Shown: one piece after another, positions 46,229 to 56,230 of the stretch
Layout: each line of letters starts with the position of its first letter
How positions within the stretch are numbered: position 1 is the first letter of the stretch
Notes under the pieces: generated by a model
Told to the model about the DNA's origin: nothing
The model's database searches: none
Seen by the model: only the letters and a program-made list of their open reading frames with translations
Program-made: the position numbers and the translations under genes
Assembly: GCA_029552825.1 (NCBI GenBank)
Contig: JAKPDL010000008.1
Span: 1 to 64,000 of the forward strand
From: Bacteroidota bacterium
GTDB lineage: Bacteria > Bacteroidota > Bacteroidia > Bacteroidales > VadinHA17
Reading direction: 5' to 3'
Length of the DNA: 64,000 nucleotides

Positions 46229-47365
46229 TTGAAAAAATCAGAAAAAAAGATTCTGGTCTGCCCTCTTCCATGGGGAATCGGCCATACTACAAGAATGATT
46301 CCACTTATCAGAAAACTGATAATGACAAACCATCATGTAGTCTTTGCCGGAAACAGCTGGCAGAATGAACTTATTAAAAACGAGATAAAAGGAATTGAAT
46401 GCATTTATTTCCCGGGTTTCACTATCAGGTACTCTTCTTTCTTCCCCCAGTTTGTCATTATTCTTCTGAATTATCCGCTGTTTGTCTACCACACCATCAG
46501 GGAACATTTTATTCTGAAAAGAATAATTGAGAAGCATAATCCAGATATTGTTATCAGCGACAGCAGAATAGGTTTATGGAACAAGAAAATAATAAGTGTA
46601 CTGGTTACACATATTATCAGAGTACCTTTTCCCCGCCCGTTCAGGTTTCTTGAAAATCTTACGCTTCCTCTGAGTCGTGCTGTAATAAATAGGTTTACAT
46701 ATTGTTTCATTCCCGATTTTCCGGGCGAAATAAATCTCTCGGGACGCCTCTCCCACTGGTGCCGCCTACCTGAAAATACAAGGTATATAGGCATCCTTTC
46801 CCGTTTTCAAGGGTTTCCGAAGCCTCTTTCTCCCTCTGAAAAACTTGCACCCACCGATATTTCAAGAAGAGAAGAGGATATATCATATATTTACTGCACA
46901 GCTATAATGTCGGGCCCATCACCCCAGAAAGAGCTGCTGGCATCAAAAATTAAAGATATACTCCTGAAAACCGGCAAGAACTCTGTAATACTATCGGGGA
47001 ACATCTCATCCGAAAGCATCATACAGAAAGAAGACAATATTCAAATTATAAATCATCTGCCAGAAGATGAATTTGCAGAGATTGTTGGTAGAAGTGAAAT
47101 TATTATTTCCCGTTCGGGATATACAACAGTGATGGAGCTTTTCAGCCTGGGCCGGAGTGCTATACTGATTCCCACCCCCGGTCAGCCTGAACAGGAGTAC
47201 CTGGCAGAATACCTCTCCGGCAAAAGGTGGTTTATACACTTAAACCAGAGAAACTTAAGCACTAATACAATGTTTGAACTTCCTGATCTTACTCTCCCGA
47301 AATTTAATGCATCGGAAAATGAGAAATTATTAAATGCTGCCCTGGAGGAATTACTGAAGGAATAA
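46229..47365 (+). CDS. MurG/GT28-like glycosyltransferase
   Basis: The 378 residues have the GT-B fold with an N-terminal VCPLPWGIGHTTRMIPLI and a C-terminal donor-binding segment SRSGYTTVMELFSLGRSAILIPTPGQPEQEYLAEYL, resembling UDP-GlcNAc-type GT28 enzymes. The first in-frame ATG is at residue 32, after the essential glycine loop, so the TTG at 46229 is the likely start. It shares the same strand and an 8-base gap with the radical SAM gene. Its 3' end overlaps the convergent PAP2-like gene by 15 bases. Acceptor unknown. Confidence 0.82.
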   Translation: MKKSEKKILVCPLPWGIGHTTRMIPLIRKLIMTNHHVVFAGNSWQNELIKNEIKGIECIYFPGFTIRYSSFFPQFVIILLNYPLFVYHTIREHFILKRIIEKHNPDIVISDSRIGLWNKKIISVLVTHIIRVPFPRPFRFLENLTLPLSRAVINRFTYCFIPDFPGEINLSGRLSHWCRLPENTRYIGILSRFQGFPKPLSPSEKLAPTDISRREEDISYIYCTAIMSGPSPQKELLASKIKDILLKTGKNSVILSGNISSESIIQKEDNIQIINHLPEDEFAEIVGRSEIIISRSGYTTVMELFSLGRSAILIPTPGQPEQEYLAEYLSGKRWFIHLNQRNLSTNTMFELPDLTLPKFNASENEKLLNAALEELLKE

Positions 47366-47986
47366 CATTGCTGCTGACACAACTGAAAATCCTACAAGGA
47401 ACCCTGAATAGACCTCCTGAGGGTTATGAGCATTGAGCTTTAGCCTTGCCGCCAGAATCATACCTGAAATTAGCAGAACCGGAACCAGAAACCATACAAG
47501 GTTTTCTTTCATTACTATCCACAGTACAGTTACAAGTGCAGTAAGTGCGCCTGCACCAGCTGAATGAACTGAAATTCTATATCTGAAATTGATCAAAAAG
47601 ATTATCAATGACAATATGGATACTGACTCAAAATATGCTTTTATAAACAATGGAATACTGAGTCCAATAATAACGAATGAAGTGATAAAATATAAAATTG
47701 ATACCGTCAACAGGGGAAAAATCCTTTCGGAATTTTTTTCCATTGTCCATGAACTAATATAGTTTCTGTACCTGAAAACCAGAATCATTCCTAGCGGTAG
47801 CAATACATTGTTTATCAATAAAATAAGCAGAATAATTTTTTTTATACCACCTGGAAGATAAAATAGCAGTGTAGGTGCAGTAAAAATTATCAGAAGGCCA
47901 TACGCTGGCATAAAAAGAGGATGGAAAAGAATTGTGATGGCTTTGGCAGTGTAAAGTTGAAATTTTTCTGAAAAAATATCTCTCAT
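47351..47986 (-). CDS. PAP2-like membrane phosphatase family protein
   Basis: The 211 residues have five to six membrane helices and PAP2-type traces at the end: ISVHSAGAGALTA resembles the SxxH motif and ARLKLNAHNPQEVYSGFLVG the RxxxxxH-xxxD motif. The Arg and His pattern of the third motif is present (Arg in AARLKLNAHN, His in NAHN), but the final Asp is replaced by Glu. Members are undecaprenyl-pyrophosphate or lipid phosphatases. Its ATG overlaps the rpoN stop (TAATG), so it depends on rpoN transcription. Confidence 0.75.
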   Translation of the reverse strand: MRDIFSEKFQLYTAKAITILFHPLFMPAYGLLIIFTAPTLLFYLPGGIKKIILLILLINNVLLPLGMILVFRYRNYISSWTMEKNSERIFPLLTVSILYFITSFVIIGLSIPLFIKAYFESVSILSLIIFLINFRYRISVHSAGAGALTALVTVLWIVMKENLVWFLVPVLLISGMILAARLKLNAHNPQEVYSGFLVGFSVVSAAMLFLQ

Positions 47987-49452
47987 TATATTTCCTTTCG
48001 TAATCGTGCAACCGGAATATTTAACTGTTCCCTGTATTTGGCAACGGTGCGACGTGCGATTTGATAACCTTTCTGCTGAAGTATCTCGGTTAATTTTTCG
48101 TCAGTAAGAGGTCTTCTTTTATCTTCATTTTCAATACATTCCTGAAGTATTTTCTTTATCTCGCGCGTTGACACCTCCTCGCCCGAATCGGTCTGAAGAC
48201 CTTCAGAAAAGAAATATTTCAGAGGGAATATGCCAAAATGAGTCTGAATATATTTGCTGCTGGCAACCCTTGAAACTGTAGAAATATCGAGTCCGGTCAT
48301 TTCAGCTATGTCTTTAAGAATCATGGGTTTAAGTTTCGTTTCATCACCTTCTTTAAAATATTCTTCCTGATATTTAAGAATTGCATTCATTGTAAGCAGC
48401 AGCGTGTTCTGGCGTTGTTTTATAGCATCTATAAACCATTTTGCTGAATCTATTTTCTGCTTTACAAACATAATTGCATCCTTCATTTCTTTTTTCTTTC
48501 CCGAATCGCGTGTATAATTTCTGAGCATTTCAGTGTAGGCTTTATTAAGCCTCAATTCGGGCAGGTTGCGTGAATTAAGGTGAAGTTCAAAACCGTTGTC
48601 AGTAACTTCAAGTATGAAATCAGGTATAATCTGTTGTGCGGTTTCTGAAGATGACTCACTCATAAGACTACCCGGTTTCGGGCTAAGCTTCATGATTTCC
48701 TCGATGGCTTTTTTAAGTTCATCTTCTCCGACGCCAAGTTTCGACTCAATTTTGTCGTAGTGTTTTCTGGTAAACTCCTCAAAATGGTCTTCAAGAATTT
48801 TCTTTGCGAGTCTTACCGAAGGATTTGACTGGTCTTTTCTTTTTATCTGAAGAATGAGGCATTCCTGGAGGTTTCTGGCGCCCACACCCGGGGGGTCAAG
48901 GTCCTGCACCACTTCAAGAACCTCTTTTACTTCATTTTCCGTCGCATTAACATTCTGAAGAAATGCCAGATCATCAACAATATTAGAAATATCTCTTCTC
49001 AGGTAGCCATCTTCATCAATGTTCCCGATTATAAATTCCCCTATTGTTTTTTGCTTTTCTGTCAATTCCCTCAGTCCGAGCTGTGTAGCCAGGTTTTCAT
49101 GCAGGGTTGTACCTATTGAGAAAGGAATTTCCGGACGTTTTTCATCATCCCTGCTGTAGTTCTTTGCCTGCAGCCTGTATTCCGGAATATCTTCGTCGTC
49201 GTCGATATAATCATCGAGGGTAAATTCTTCCTGTTCCTGTTCATTGTCTTCAAAATCATCCCCTTCCAGTTCTTTCATTATTGTTTCCTCATCATCTTCC
49301 TCAGGGCCCTCCTCCAGTGCAGGGTTCTCCTCAAGCTCTTTCTTTATCCTCTGCTCCATCTGAACAGTAGGTATCTCCAGCAGTTTTATCATCTGTATCT
49401 GCTGGGGTGAAAGTTTCTGGAGAAGTTTCTGCTCTAACCTTTGTTTTAGCAT
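47986..49452 (-). CDS. rpoN: RNA polymerase sigma-54 factor
   Basis: The 488 residues have an N-terminal glutamine/leucine-rich region I (QRLEQKLLQKLSPQQIQMIKLLEIP), an acidic region II (about 45-95, nearly all Asp and Glu), a core-binding region III, the helix-turn-helix, and the RpoN box ARRTVAKYRE at 466-475 that reads the -24 promoter element. It needs an AAA+ enhancer-binding activator, none of which is in this window. It lies 29 bases downstream of asnS on the same strand. Confidence 0.96.
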   Translation of the reverse strand: MLKQRLEQKLLQKLSPQQIQMIKLLEIPTVQMEQRIKKELEENPALEEGPEEDDEETIMKELEGDDFEDNEQEQEEFTLDDYIDDDEDIPEYRLQAKNYSRDDEKRPEIPFSIGTTLHENLATQLGLRELTEKQKTIGEFIIGNIDEDGYLRRDISNIVDDLAFLQNVNATENEVKEVLEVVQDLDPPGVGARNLQECLILQIKRKDQSNPSVRLAKKILEDHFEEFTRKHYDKIESKLGVGEDELKKAIEEIMKLSPKPGSLMSESSSETAQQIIPDFILEVTDNGFELHLNSRNLPELRLNKAYTEMLRNYTRDSGKKKEMKDAIMFVKQKIDSAKWFIDAIKQRQNTLLLTMNAILKYQEEYFKEGDETKLKPMILKDIAEMTGLDISTVSRVASSKYIQTHFGIFPLKYFFSEGLQTDSGEEVSTREIKKILQECIENEDKRRPLTDEKLTEILQQKGYQIARRTVAKYREQLNIPVARLRKEI

Positions 49453-49481
49453 CTTACTGTGAAATTTACTTGCCCGGATGA

Positions 49482-50870
49482 TTAAAATTCAGCATTCCTT
49501 GGTGTTCTCGGGAAAGGTATTACATCTCTTATATTCGTCATGCCAGTAAGGAAAATAAGAAATCTCTCAAGCCCCAGACCAAATCCGCTATGTGGAGCTG
49601 AGCCAAACCTTCTGGTGTCGATATACCACCACAGATCCTTCTCATTCATATTCAGTTCTCTGATGCGATTGAGTAATTTATTGTAGTCTTCCTCTCGCTG
49701 TGAACCTCCTATTACCTCCCCTATACCGGGGAAGAGAACATCCATAGCCTTCACGGTTTTACCGTCGTCATTCAGTTTCATATAGAAGGCTTTGATTTCT
49801 TTTGGGTAGTCTGTAATAATAACAGGCCTTTTGAAGTATTCTTCAACCAGATATCTCTCATGTTCTGCCTGAAGGTCGCGACCCCACTCAACCGGAAACT
49901 CCCATTTACGTCCTGATGCTTTCAATATTTCGATAGCATTGGTATAAGTGATTCGTTCAAAGGGGTTTTTAAGAATAAATTCAAGGCGTTCAATCAGGCC
50001 TTTATCAAACATATTGTTTAGAAACTCGAGGTCGTCCCTGCAGTTTTCAAGAGCATACCTGGTCAGGTATTTAAGAAAATCCTCGGCCAGGTCCATGTTG
50101 TCGTTTATATCATAGAAAGCCATTTCCGGTTCAATCATCCAGAACTCGGCAAGGTGCCTCGGAGTGTTGGAATTTTCAGCTCTGAACGTTGGACCAAACG
50201 TATATATTTCACCCAGTGCAAGTGCACCAAGTTCACCTTCGAGCTGACCGGATACAGTAAGATTTGTTTCTTTCCCGAAAAAGTCCTTGCTGAAATCGAC
50301 TTTACCTTCCTGATTCCTTGGAATATTGTCAAAATCTAACGTCGTAACACGAAACATCTCGCCGGCTCCTTCACAGTCACTGCCTGTAATTATTGGTGTA
50401 TGCAGGTAATAAAAACCCTTGTCGTTGAAATATTTATGAATTGCAAACGCAATTGCATGCCTTATTCTGAAGATTGCACCAAAAGTATTTGTTCTGAAAC
50501 GCAGGTGTGCTATTTCCCTGAGAAACTCAAGAGAATGACCCTTCTTCTGAAGAGGGTATATTTCAGGGTCAGCTTTACCATAAAGCTCTATTTCTTCTGC
50601 TATAATTTCAACAGGCTGTTCTTTCCCTTTCGATTCTGCCAGCTTCCCCTTAACAGCTATTGCAGCCCCGGTATTAATATCCTTAAGTAGTTGCTCACCG
50701 AATTTTACTCCTTCGGCAACAATTTGAATATTTTTTATCGTCGAGCCGTCATTAAGTGCAATAAACACTATTTCTTTAATGCTCCTTTTTGTTCTTACCC
50801 ATCCTTTTACAAGCACTTCCTCACCTACCGGGAATCCTGTAAGAAGTTCTTTTACCTTAGTCCTTTTCAT
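49482..50870 (-). CDS. asnS: Asparaginyl-tRNA synthetase
   Basis: This class IIb enzyme charges tRNA-Asn. The ATG at 50870 gives 462 residues beginning [10 protein letters not shown]; the longer frame adds 28 aromatic residues that overlap the promoter region. An N-terminal OB fold ([25 protein letters not shown]) precedes the catalytic domain with motif 2 ([24 protein letters not shown]) and motif 3 ([16 protein letters not shown]). The AsnRS-type residues in motif 2 distinguish it from AspRS. First gene of an asnS-rpoN-PAP2 operon. Confidence 0.96.
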   Translation of the reverse strand: MKRTKVKELLTGFPVGEEVLVKGWVRTKRSIKEIVFIALNDGSTIKNIQIVAEGVKFGEQLLKDINTGAAIAVKGKLAESKGKEQPVEIIAEEIELYGKADPEIYPLQKKGHSLEFLREIAHLRFRTNTFGAIFRIRHAIAFAIHKYFNDKGFYYLHTPIITGSDCEGAGEMFRVTTLDFDNIPRNQEGKVDFSKDFFGKETNLTVSGQLEGELGALALGEIYTFGPTFRAENSNTPRHLAEFWMIEPEMAFYDINDNMDLAEDFLKYLTRYALENCRDDLEFLNNMFDKGLIERLEFILKNPFERITYTNAIEILKASGRKWEFPVEWGRDLQAEHERYLVEEYFKRPVIITDYPKEIKAFYMKLNDDGKTVKAMDVLFPGIGEVIGGSQREEDYNKLLNRIRELNMNEKDLWWYIDTRRFGSAPHSGFGLGLERFLIFLTGMTNIRDVIPFPRTPRNAEF

Positions 50871-50901
50871 CAGTTTTATATAACTCTTAAAATTCAGACT
50901 C

Positions 50902-50909
50902 CAAAAATA
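50902..50909 (-). promoter_or_regulatory. Promoter -7 element for asnS-rpoN
   Basis: The minus strand reads TATTTTTG (TAnnTTTG), 31 bases upstream of the asnS ATG at 50870. This supports the shorter start, since the longer frame would begin upstream of the promoter element. Confidence 0.45.
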
Positions 50910-51117
50910 GCAATTCAGAAAATACAATTGCACTTTTTGAAACAAAACTGGCATTATTTTTGCTCAAATACCCGCATTTTATATTTTTTCTCCAGCGTTT
51001 ACAAAATATTTTTAAACTACTTCTGTTTATTAATCAGAATTATTTATTTTCAGCTCCCTTGCAGTAAAGTTTGATTAATTGCTGATTTCTGCGTAATTTT
51101 ACGATAGAAAATTAATT

Positions 51118-51987
51118 ATGAACACTATGGAACAAAATCAGAAGCTTATTGTTGTGCCATGGGATTTTACGCATGTTGCTGAACATGCACTGGCTCATGC
51201 TGTGAAGATCAGCCGGATGGTTTCAAACCAGATATGTCTTCTTCACATTGTGGATCCCAAAATCAAGCCAGCCGAAGAGAAGGCTAAAAGTGAAAGTCTC
51301 AAGCATATAGCTGAAGAAAACAGCAAAAAATACAATGTGCCCATTACCTCTCATATTGAGAAGGGAACCATTTTCAAATCCATTGGCGCTTTCGTAAATG
51401 ATACAGAAAAACGCGATGTAAGCCTTGTGGTTATGGGCACCCATGGGATTAAAGGGATGCAAAAACTTACCGGAAGCTGGGCTTTGAAAGTTATTGTCAA
51501 ATCAAAAGTGCCTTTTATTGTTGTTCAGGATCCCCCGCGCGACTGGGAAAGATACCATAATATTGTTTGTCCGATGGATTTCAGGTCGGAGAATAAGGAA
51601 AAGATTAAAATGGCAATCTTCATGGGGAAATACTTCGATTCAAAAATCCATATAATCAAAACCACCCCTACCGATAAGATGCTGATAAAGAAGACAAATA
51701 TCAATCTCAACTTTGCTATAAAATTCTTGATTCAGAACAATATAGAATATGAAATTCACGACCTGCCGAAAGGTGATTTTGCTCAGCAGACGATTGATTT
51801 TGCGCAGAAAATAAATGCCGACCTGATATTGATAGTAACGACTAAAAATATCACCTTTACCGATTACATGCTTGGGGCCTCAGAGCAGTATATTATTGCA
51901 AATAGTTCAAAGATACCGGTAATTTGCGTTAACCCGAGGGCATCATATGCAAAGAGCTCCCAGTTTATGGGAGGCTGGTCAGACTGA
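51118..51987 (+). CDS. Tandem universal stress protein (UspA-like)
   Basis: The 289 residues carry two Usp domains (about 8-140 and 147-282). The first keeps the ATP-binding signature GTHGIKGMQKLTGSWA (G-x2-G-xn-GS). In the second the corresponding stretch (TTKNITFTDYMLGASEQ) is degenerate, so probably only one domain binds nucleotide. A second ATG three codons in is an alternative start. The upstream gap of 247 bases is AT-rich; a near-consensus TAATTTTA lies near 51095. It converges with the symporter gene with a 1-base gap between stops. Confidence 0.85.
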   Translation: MNTMEQNQKLIVVPWDFTHVAEHALAHAVKISRMVSNQICLLHIVDPKIKPAEEKAKSESLKHIAEENSKKYNVPITSHIEKGTIFKSIGAFVNDTEKRDVSLVVMGTHGIKGMQKLTGSWALKVIVKSKVPFIVVQDPPRDWERYHNIVCPMDFRSENKEKIKMAIFMGKYFDSKIHIIKTTPTDKMLIKKTNINLNFAIKFLIQNNIEYEIHDLPKGDFAQQTIDFAQKINADLILIVTTKNITFTDYMLGASEQYIIANSSKIPVICVNPRASYAKSSQFMGGWSD

Positions 51988-51988
51988 G

Positions 51989-53644
51989 TTACTTATCCTT
52001 ACGTTGAGGCATAAGCAGAACAGAAATTACTGCAGCAACCAGGCATGCAATAAATGTCGTTAGCCGTGCAGGAACACTTTTTATCGCAAAAGCCGAACTA
52101 ACAACAGCAATTTTCTTTTCTTCGCTGCTCCAGCCTGTTTGTTCTCTTATTTTATCTGCCAGGCGGGCAGAATTGACGAACTTCCTGCCTTCCAGAACAA
52201 GCAATTGCTCTTTCTCATGGTTACTTATTATATTCTGACTGGCAAGAAAATCAGCTTTCTCTGACGTAACCCTGTAATGCTGTTCAAACCCACCACTAAC
52301 CCAGAATATTGTAAAAAGTATTCCGGTAACAATTGTAGCAACAGCTGCCTTCCCATGGAATCTTTTCCAGAAAAGCGTAAGCAGAATAACTACCGAAAAA
52401 GTGCATCCGATTCCTGCCCACACATAACTTACCAGAGTAAAGATAATTTTTGAAGGAGAAACATATGAGAGCAAAAGCGCAATAACTGCTATTATTCCTG
52501 TTATCAGCCGGTGCTTTCTCAGCACCGCTGGTGATGTGTCCTGGTGTTTTTCTCCTTTTTTCAGAAGGCTTCCGGAAAGTTCAGTTGCCGAAAGAATAAG
52601 TAGTGAATCGGCAGTTGAAATCATTGCAGCTATGGCACCTGTAATAAGAATGGCTGCTATTACCGGAGGGAACAATTTAAGAATAACGCTGGGCATCACA
52701 TATTCAGGATCACCAAGGCCAGCGGGACCGAAAATAGCAATACCAATCCATCCTATCATTAATGCTCCCGTGTAAGCTACAATAGTCCAGACAATACCAA
52801 CATTTCTTCCCTTTTTTGCCTGTTCCCTGTTGCGGATTGCCATAAACCTCATTGTCAGTTGCGGCAATCCTCCGAGGTATCCGAAAAACCAGCTGAAGCC
52901 GCCTGTAATAAGCAATCCAGCACCAAATCCTTTTGCAACACCTGTCAGAGAAGTATATGATTCACCCGACTTTCTTAGAGCTTCACCTATCCCTGAGGCA
53001 TAAAGTTCCGGATGGTTCGAAATATAAATTATTCCAGCCACCGGAGCTATAACCAGTGCTGTAATCATCAGAAGTGCCTGGATAACATCAGTATAGACCA
53101 CACTTCTGAAACCACCATATATTGTGTAGGGGATGATAATCAAAGCCGTAATAAGCATCCCCAATCCTGGTTCTATTCCGAAAAGAGTATGCAGTGTCTT
53201 TCCTCCTCCAAGAAACTGGGCGCCCACATAAAAAAAGAAAAAGAAAATTATCGTTAAACTGCTGATCACCCTCAACAGTTGGCCAGTGTCACCATGTTTG
53301 GCTGCAAGATAATCGCTGAAAGTCGTGACATTATATTTCTCAGCTTCATCTCTAAGTCTCCATGCCAGCAGCGCCCAGGCAGTAATTATACCAGCAACAC
53401 AACCAATTGCAGTCCATATTTCCGTCAGTCCTGTTGCATATGCAGCACCAGGCAGCCCGAGAAGTGCCCACGATGACTCACCTGTCGCCCTTTCCGACAG
53501 AGCTGCCACCCAGCCCGGAAGTTTGCGACCGGCAATAGAATAATCACTGCCCGTCTTTACCTTACGACCCTGATAAATACCCCATAAAATCAGCAGGGAA
53601 AGATATGCAATGAGAACAATTACTATCTGAAGCTGATTTTCCAT
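51989..53644 (-). CDS. Sodium/solute symporter (PutP/SSS family)
   Basis: The 551-residue protein has about thirteen membrane helices and the SSS family segments RATGESSWALLGLPGAAY (helix 2) and GAIAAMISTADSLLILSATELSG (sodium-binding helix 8 region). A predicted soluble insertion near the C-terminus (about 455-515, rich in Lys, Glu and Ser) interrupts the last helices, which is common in Bacteroidota members. It resembles proline transporters, but the substrate is not certain. Confidence 0.88.
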   Translation of the reverse strand: MENQLQIVIVLIAYLSLLILWGIYQGRKVKTGSDYSIAGRKLPGWVAALSERATGESSWALLGLPGAAYATGLTEIWTAIGCVAGIITAWALLAWRLRDEAEKYNVTTFSDYLAAKHGDTGQLLRVISSLTIIFFFFFYVGAQFLGGGKTLHTLFGIEPGLGMLITALIIIPYTIYGGFRSVVYTDVIQALLMITALVIAPVAGIIYISNHPELYASGIGEALRKSGESYTSLTGVAKGFGAGLLITGGFSWFFGYLGGLPQLTMRFMAIRNREQAKKGRNVGIVWTIVAYTGALMIGWIGIAIFGPAGLGDPEYVMPSVILKLFPPVIAAILITGAIAAMISTADSLLILSATELSGSLLKKGEKHQDTSPAVLRKHRLITGIIAVIALLLSYVSPSKIIFTLVSYVWAGIGCTFSVVILLTLFWKRFHGKAAVATIVTGILFTIFWVSGGFEQHYRVTSEKADFLASQNIISNHEKEQLLVLEGRKFVNSARLADKIREQTGWSSEEKKIAVVSSAFAIKSVPARLTTFIACLVAAVISVLLMPQRKDK

Positions 53645-53668
53645 AACCTCTGAAAATTTTTACACATC

Positions 53669-53676
53669 CAAAAATA
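53669..53676 (-). promoter_or_regulatory. Promoter -7 element for the symporter gene
   Basis: The minus strand reads TATTTTTG (TAnnTTTG), 24 bases upstream of the start codon at 53644. Confidence 0.4.
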
Positions 53677-53765
53677 ATCAGTAAAACTATGATAAAAAAC
53701 CATTTTGATAACACATACTTAAAAACTATCTTAGAGCCCTGCTCAGGATAAAACCATCGGGTCTT

Positions 53766-54677
53766 ATGTCAATTACAGTTGAAAGGGTTACAAAATATTA
53801 CGGCACCCAGAAAGCTCTTGATAACTTATCGTTTGAGGTAAAGACAGGGGAGATAGTAGGTTTTCTGGGGCCTAACGGAGCCGGTAAGTCAACAATGATG
53901 AAAATTATCACCGGCTTTATCCCACCATCATCGGGCAGAGTTCTGCTCAACGGCATTGAAACAGGCTGCGACGATCCTGAAATCAGGCGTAAAATCGGAT
54001 ATCTTCCCGAAAATAACCCTCTTTATCCTGAGATGTATGTAAGAGAGTATCTTGGTTTTGTTGCTTCATTCTACCTTTCGGGCAAAGAGAGGCAGAAAGC
54101 CGTCGATGAAATAATTGAACTTACCGGACTTGTTCCCGAACAAAACAAGAAGATAGGCTCATTGTCGAAAGGTTACCGGCAAAGGGTCGGACTTGCCCAT
54201 GCACTTATCCACAATCCTGAAATACTTATCCTCGACGAAGCGACTTCAGGACTGGATCCCAACCAGATAGTAGAAATACGCTCACTCATTAAAGAAGCTG
54301 GAAAAGAAAAAACAGTGCTCATTTCAACACATATAATGCAGGAAGTTGAAGCTATCTGCAGCAGAATCATTATCATCGATAGGGGAACAATAGTAGCTGA
54401 TGACCCGAAAGAAAAGATTTATTCAAGAATTATGCAGGCAATACAGACTGTGAAAGTTGAATTCGACAGACAACCCGATGAAAAAGAACTTGCCAGCATA
54501 CCCGGTGTAATTTCAGTAAGCAGAACAGGGAGCAATATGTTTATAATTGAGGCTGAATCAAAAGCCGATATACGTCCTCATATCTTTTCATATGCAGTAA
54601 ATAACAACCTCACCGTACTCTCTCTTATAAGGCAGGAGAGCAATCTTGAAGAAGTTTTCCGTAAGCTTACTGCATAA
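53766..54677 (+). CDS. gldA: Gliding-motility-type ABC transporter ATPase (GldA-like)
   Basis: The 303 residues have Walker A GPNGAGKST at 35-43, a Q-loop region, the signature LSKGYRQRVGLAHAL (the SKGYRQ variant typical of this group), Walker B ILILDEA then TSGLDPNQ, and an H-loop His in STHIMQEV. The C-terminal third (about 215-303) is the DUF4162-like tail. Flavobacterial GldA works with the membrane proteins GldF and GldG; neither is adjacent here, so the gene is solitary and the gld label rests on similarity alone. Confidence 0.8.
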   Translation: MSITVERVTKYYGTQKALDNLSFEVKTGEIVGFLGPNGAGKSTMMKIITGFIPPSSGRVLLNGIETGCDDPEIRRKIGYLPENNPLYPEMYVREYLGFVASFYLSGKERQKAVDEIIELTGLVPEQNKKIGSLSKGYRQRVGLAHALIHNPEILILDEATSGLDPNQIVEIRSLIKEAGKEKTVLISTHIMQEVEAICSRIIIIDRGTIVADDPKEKIYSRIMQAIQTVKVEFDRQPDEKELASIPGVISVSRTGSNMFIIEAESKADIRPHIFSYAVNNNLTVLSLIRQESNLEEVFRKLTA

Positions 54678-54725
54678 TTTTTTTGCTAATCATAAATATT
54701 TTTATTTGCTTTGTGCTTTCAAAAA

Positions 54726-54785
54726 ATGGTGGAAAGATTTGTGCTGATTGCAACCACGGAAAAAAATGCTAAAATGCGAATATTC
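54726..54785 (+). promoter_or_regulatory. Candidate SAM-II-like riboswitch upstream of metK
   Basis: The leader carries the elements of the SAM-II aptamer in order. P1 pairs GTGG (54729-54732) with CCAC (54754-54757). The loop contains GATTTG (54736-54741) and TTGCA (54748-54752). An A-rich joiner then leads to GCTAAAA (54768-54774). The pseudoknot could form between ATTTGTG (54737-54743) and TGCGAAT (54775-54781) by seven pairs, three of them G-U wobbles. It lies 64 bases before metK, an expected target since SAM is its product. The P1 stem is short and the pseudoknot weak, so this is a candidate. Confidence 0.45.
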
Positions 54786-54849
54786 CTTGCTTTTCAGTCA
54801 ACAAAAACTTCCCCTTGTTTGTTTTAACCTTTAATAAGTAAAATACTAA

Positions 54850-56196
54850 ATGAGTTATTTATTCACTTCAGAATCAGTTTCAGAGGGTCATCCCGATAAA
54901 ATAGCCGATCAGATATCCGATGCCCTTCTTGATGAGTTTTTAAAATGGGACCCGGATTCAAAGGTTGCCTGCGAAACATTTGTAACTACCGGTCTGGTTG
55001 TTTGTGGCGGTGAAGTACGAACTGAAGGATGGGTTGATGTTCAGGAAACTGTCAGAAGAGTTTTAAGGGAAATAGGCTATACCAAAGCCGAATACCGGTT
55101 CGATTGTGATTCCTGCGGAGTAATCTCCACCATACACGAACAGTCGCCCGATATCAGACAGGGCGTGGTAAAAGAAAAGCCTGAAGAACAGGGTGCCGGC
55201 GACCAGGGTATGATGTTCGGCTATGCATGCCGCGAAATGGATAATTTCATGCCAATGAGTATCCAGCTGGCACACATGCTTCTGAAGGAACTGGCAGCCA
55301 TAAGAAAAGAGGGTAAAGTGATGACCTATCTGAGACCCGACAGTAAATCGCAGGTTACAATTGAATATGAAGATAACGGGGAACCCCTCAGAATTGATAC
55401 AATAATATTAAGCACCCAGCACGATGAATTTGTTCTGCCAAAGAATAAATCAAAAGAGGCTGTGAAAGAAGCTGAAAAGGCAATGCAGACTCAAATCAAA
55501 AATGATATTCTTAATATATTAATCCCGAGGGTTAAAAAGCAGTTGCCTGACAGGGTAAGCAAGCTTTTCAGGGACGACTTCAAACTTTATGTAAACCCCA
55601 CAGGAAAATTCATTATAGGTGGACCTCACGGCGATACAGGCCTCACAGGACGTAAAATTATTGTCGACACATACGGAGGGCATGGAGCGCATGGCGGCGG
55701 TGCATTCTCAGGTAAAGATTCATCGAAGGTCGACCGTTCAGCAGCTTACGCAGCAAGACACATCGCAAAAAATATGGTTGCCGCAGGTGTGTGCGACAAA
55801 GTATTGATCCAGGTTGCCTATGCAATAGGCATTGCTGAGCCTGTTGGACTTTACGTCAACACCTATGGTACAGCAAAAGTGAAAAATGCAAAGGGTAACA
55901 TACTCACCGACGGTGAGATTGCCAGGAGAATACAAAAACTCTTCGACCTTCGTCCCTACGCCATTGTCGAAAGGTTCGGTTTGAAAGATCCTGTCTTTTT
56001 CCCCACAGCAGCATATGGACATTTCGGGCGGGAACCATATACTGCAGAAGTTGAAGTTTATTACAAGGTGCCCGGATGTAAACCGGCTATTGTAAATAAC
56101 AATGGCAAAAAAATTTATCGCAAAACTGTCAAGTTCTTTGCATGGGAAAAACTTGACTACGTAGATAAAATCAAGGAAGAATTTAAGATCAGGTAA
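54850..56196 (+). CDS. metK: S-adenosylmethionine synthetase
   Basis: This enzyme makes SAM from methionine and ATP. The 448 residues begin with the universal [21 protein letters not shown], and carry the [12 protein letters not shown] loop (methionine/ATP contact) and the second signature [22 protein letters not shown]. The chain is longer than the 384 residues of the E. coli enzyme, the extra length being mainly in the middle (around [18 protein letters not shown]), as usual in Bacteroidota. It leads an apparent two-gene methionine-cycle operon with the homocysteine methyltransferase, 34 bases downstream. Confidence 0.97.
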   Translation: MSYLFTSESVSEGHPDKIADQISDALLDEFLKWDPDSKVACETFVTTGLVVCGGEVRTEGWVDVQETVRRVLREIGYTKAEYRFDCDSCGVISTIHEQSPDIRQGVVKEKPEEQGAGDQGMMFGYACREMDNFMPMSIQLAHMLLKELAAIRKEGKVMTYLRPDSKSQVTIEYEDNGEPLRIDTIILSTQHDEFVLPKNKSKEAVKEAEKAMQTQIKNDILNILIPRVKKQLPDRVSKLFRDDFKLYVNPTGKFIIGGPHGDTGLTGRKIIVDTYGGHGAHGGGAFSGKDSSKVDRSAAYAARHIAKNMVAAGVCDKVLIQVAYAIGIAEPVGLYVNTYGTAKVKNAKGNILTDGEIARRIQKLFDLRPYAIVERFGLKDPVFFPTAAYGHFGREPYTAEVEVYYKVPGCKPAIVNNNGKKIYRKTVKFFAWEKLDYVDKIKEEFKIR

Positions 56197-56230
56197 CAGG
56201 AATCATAAAAATCACAGGTTAAACTTATTA

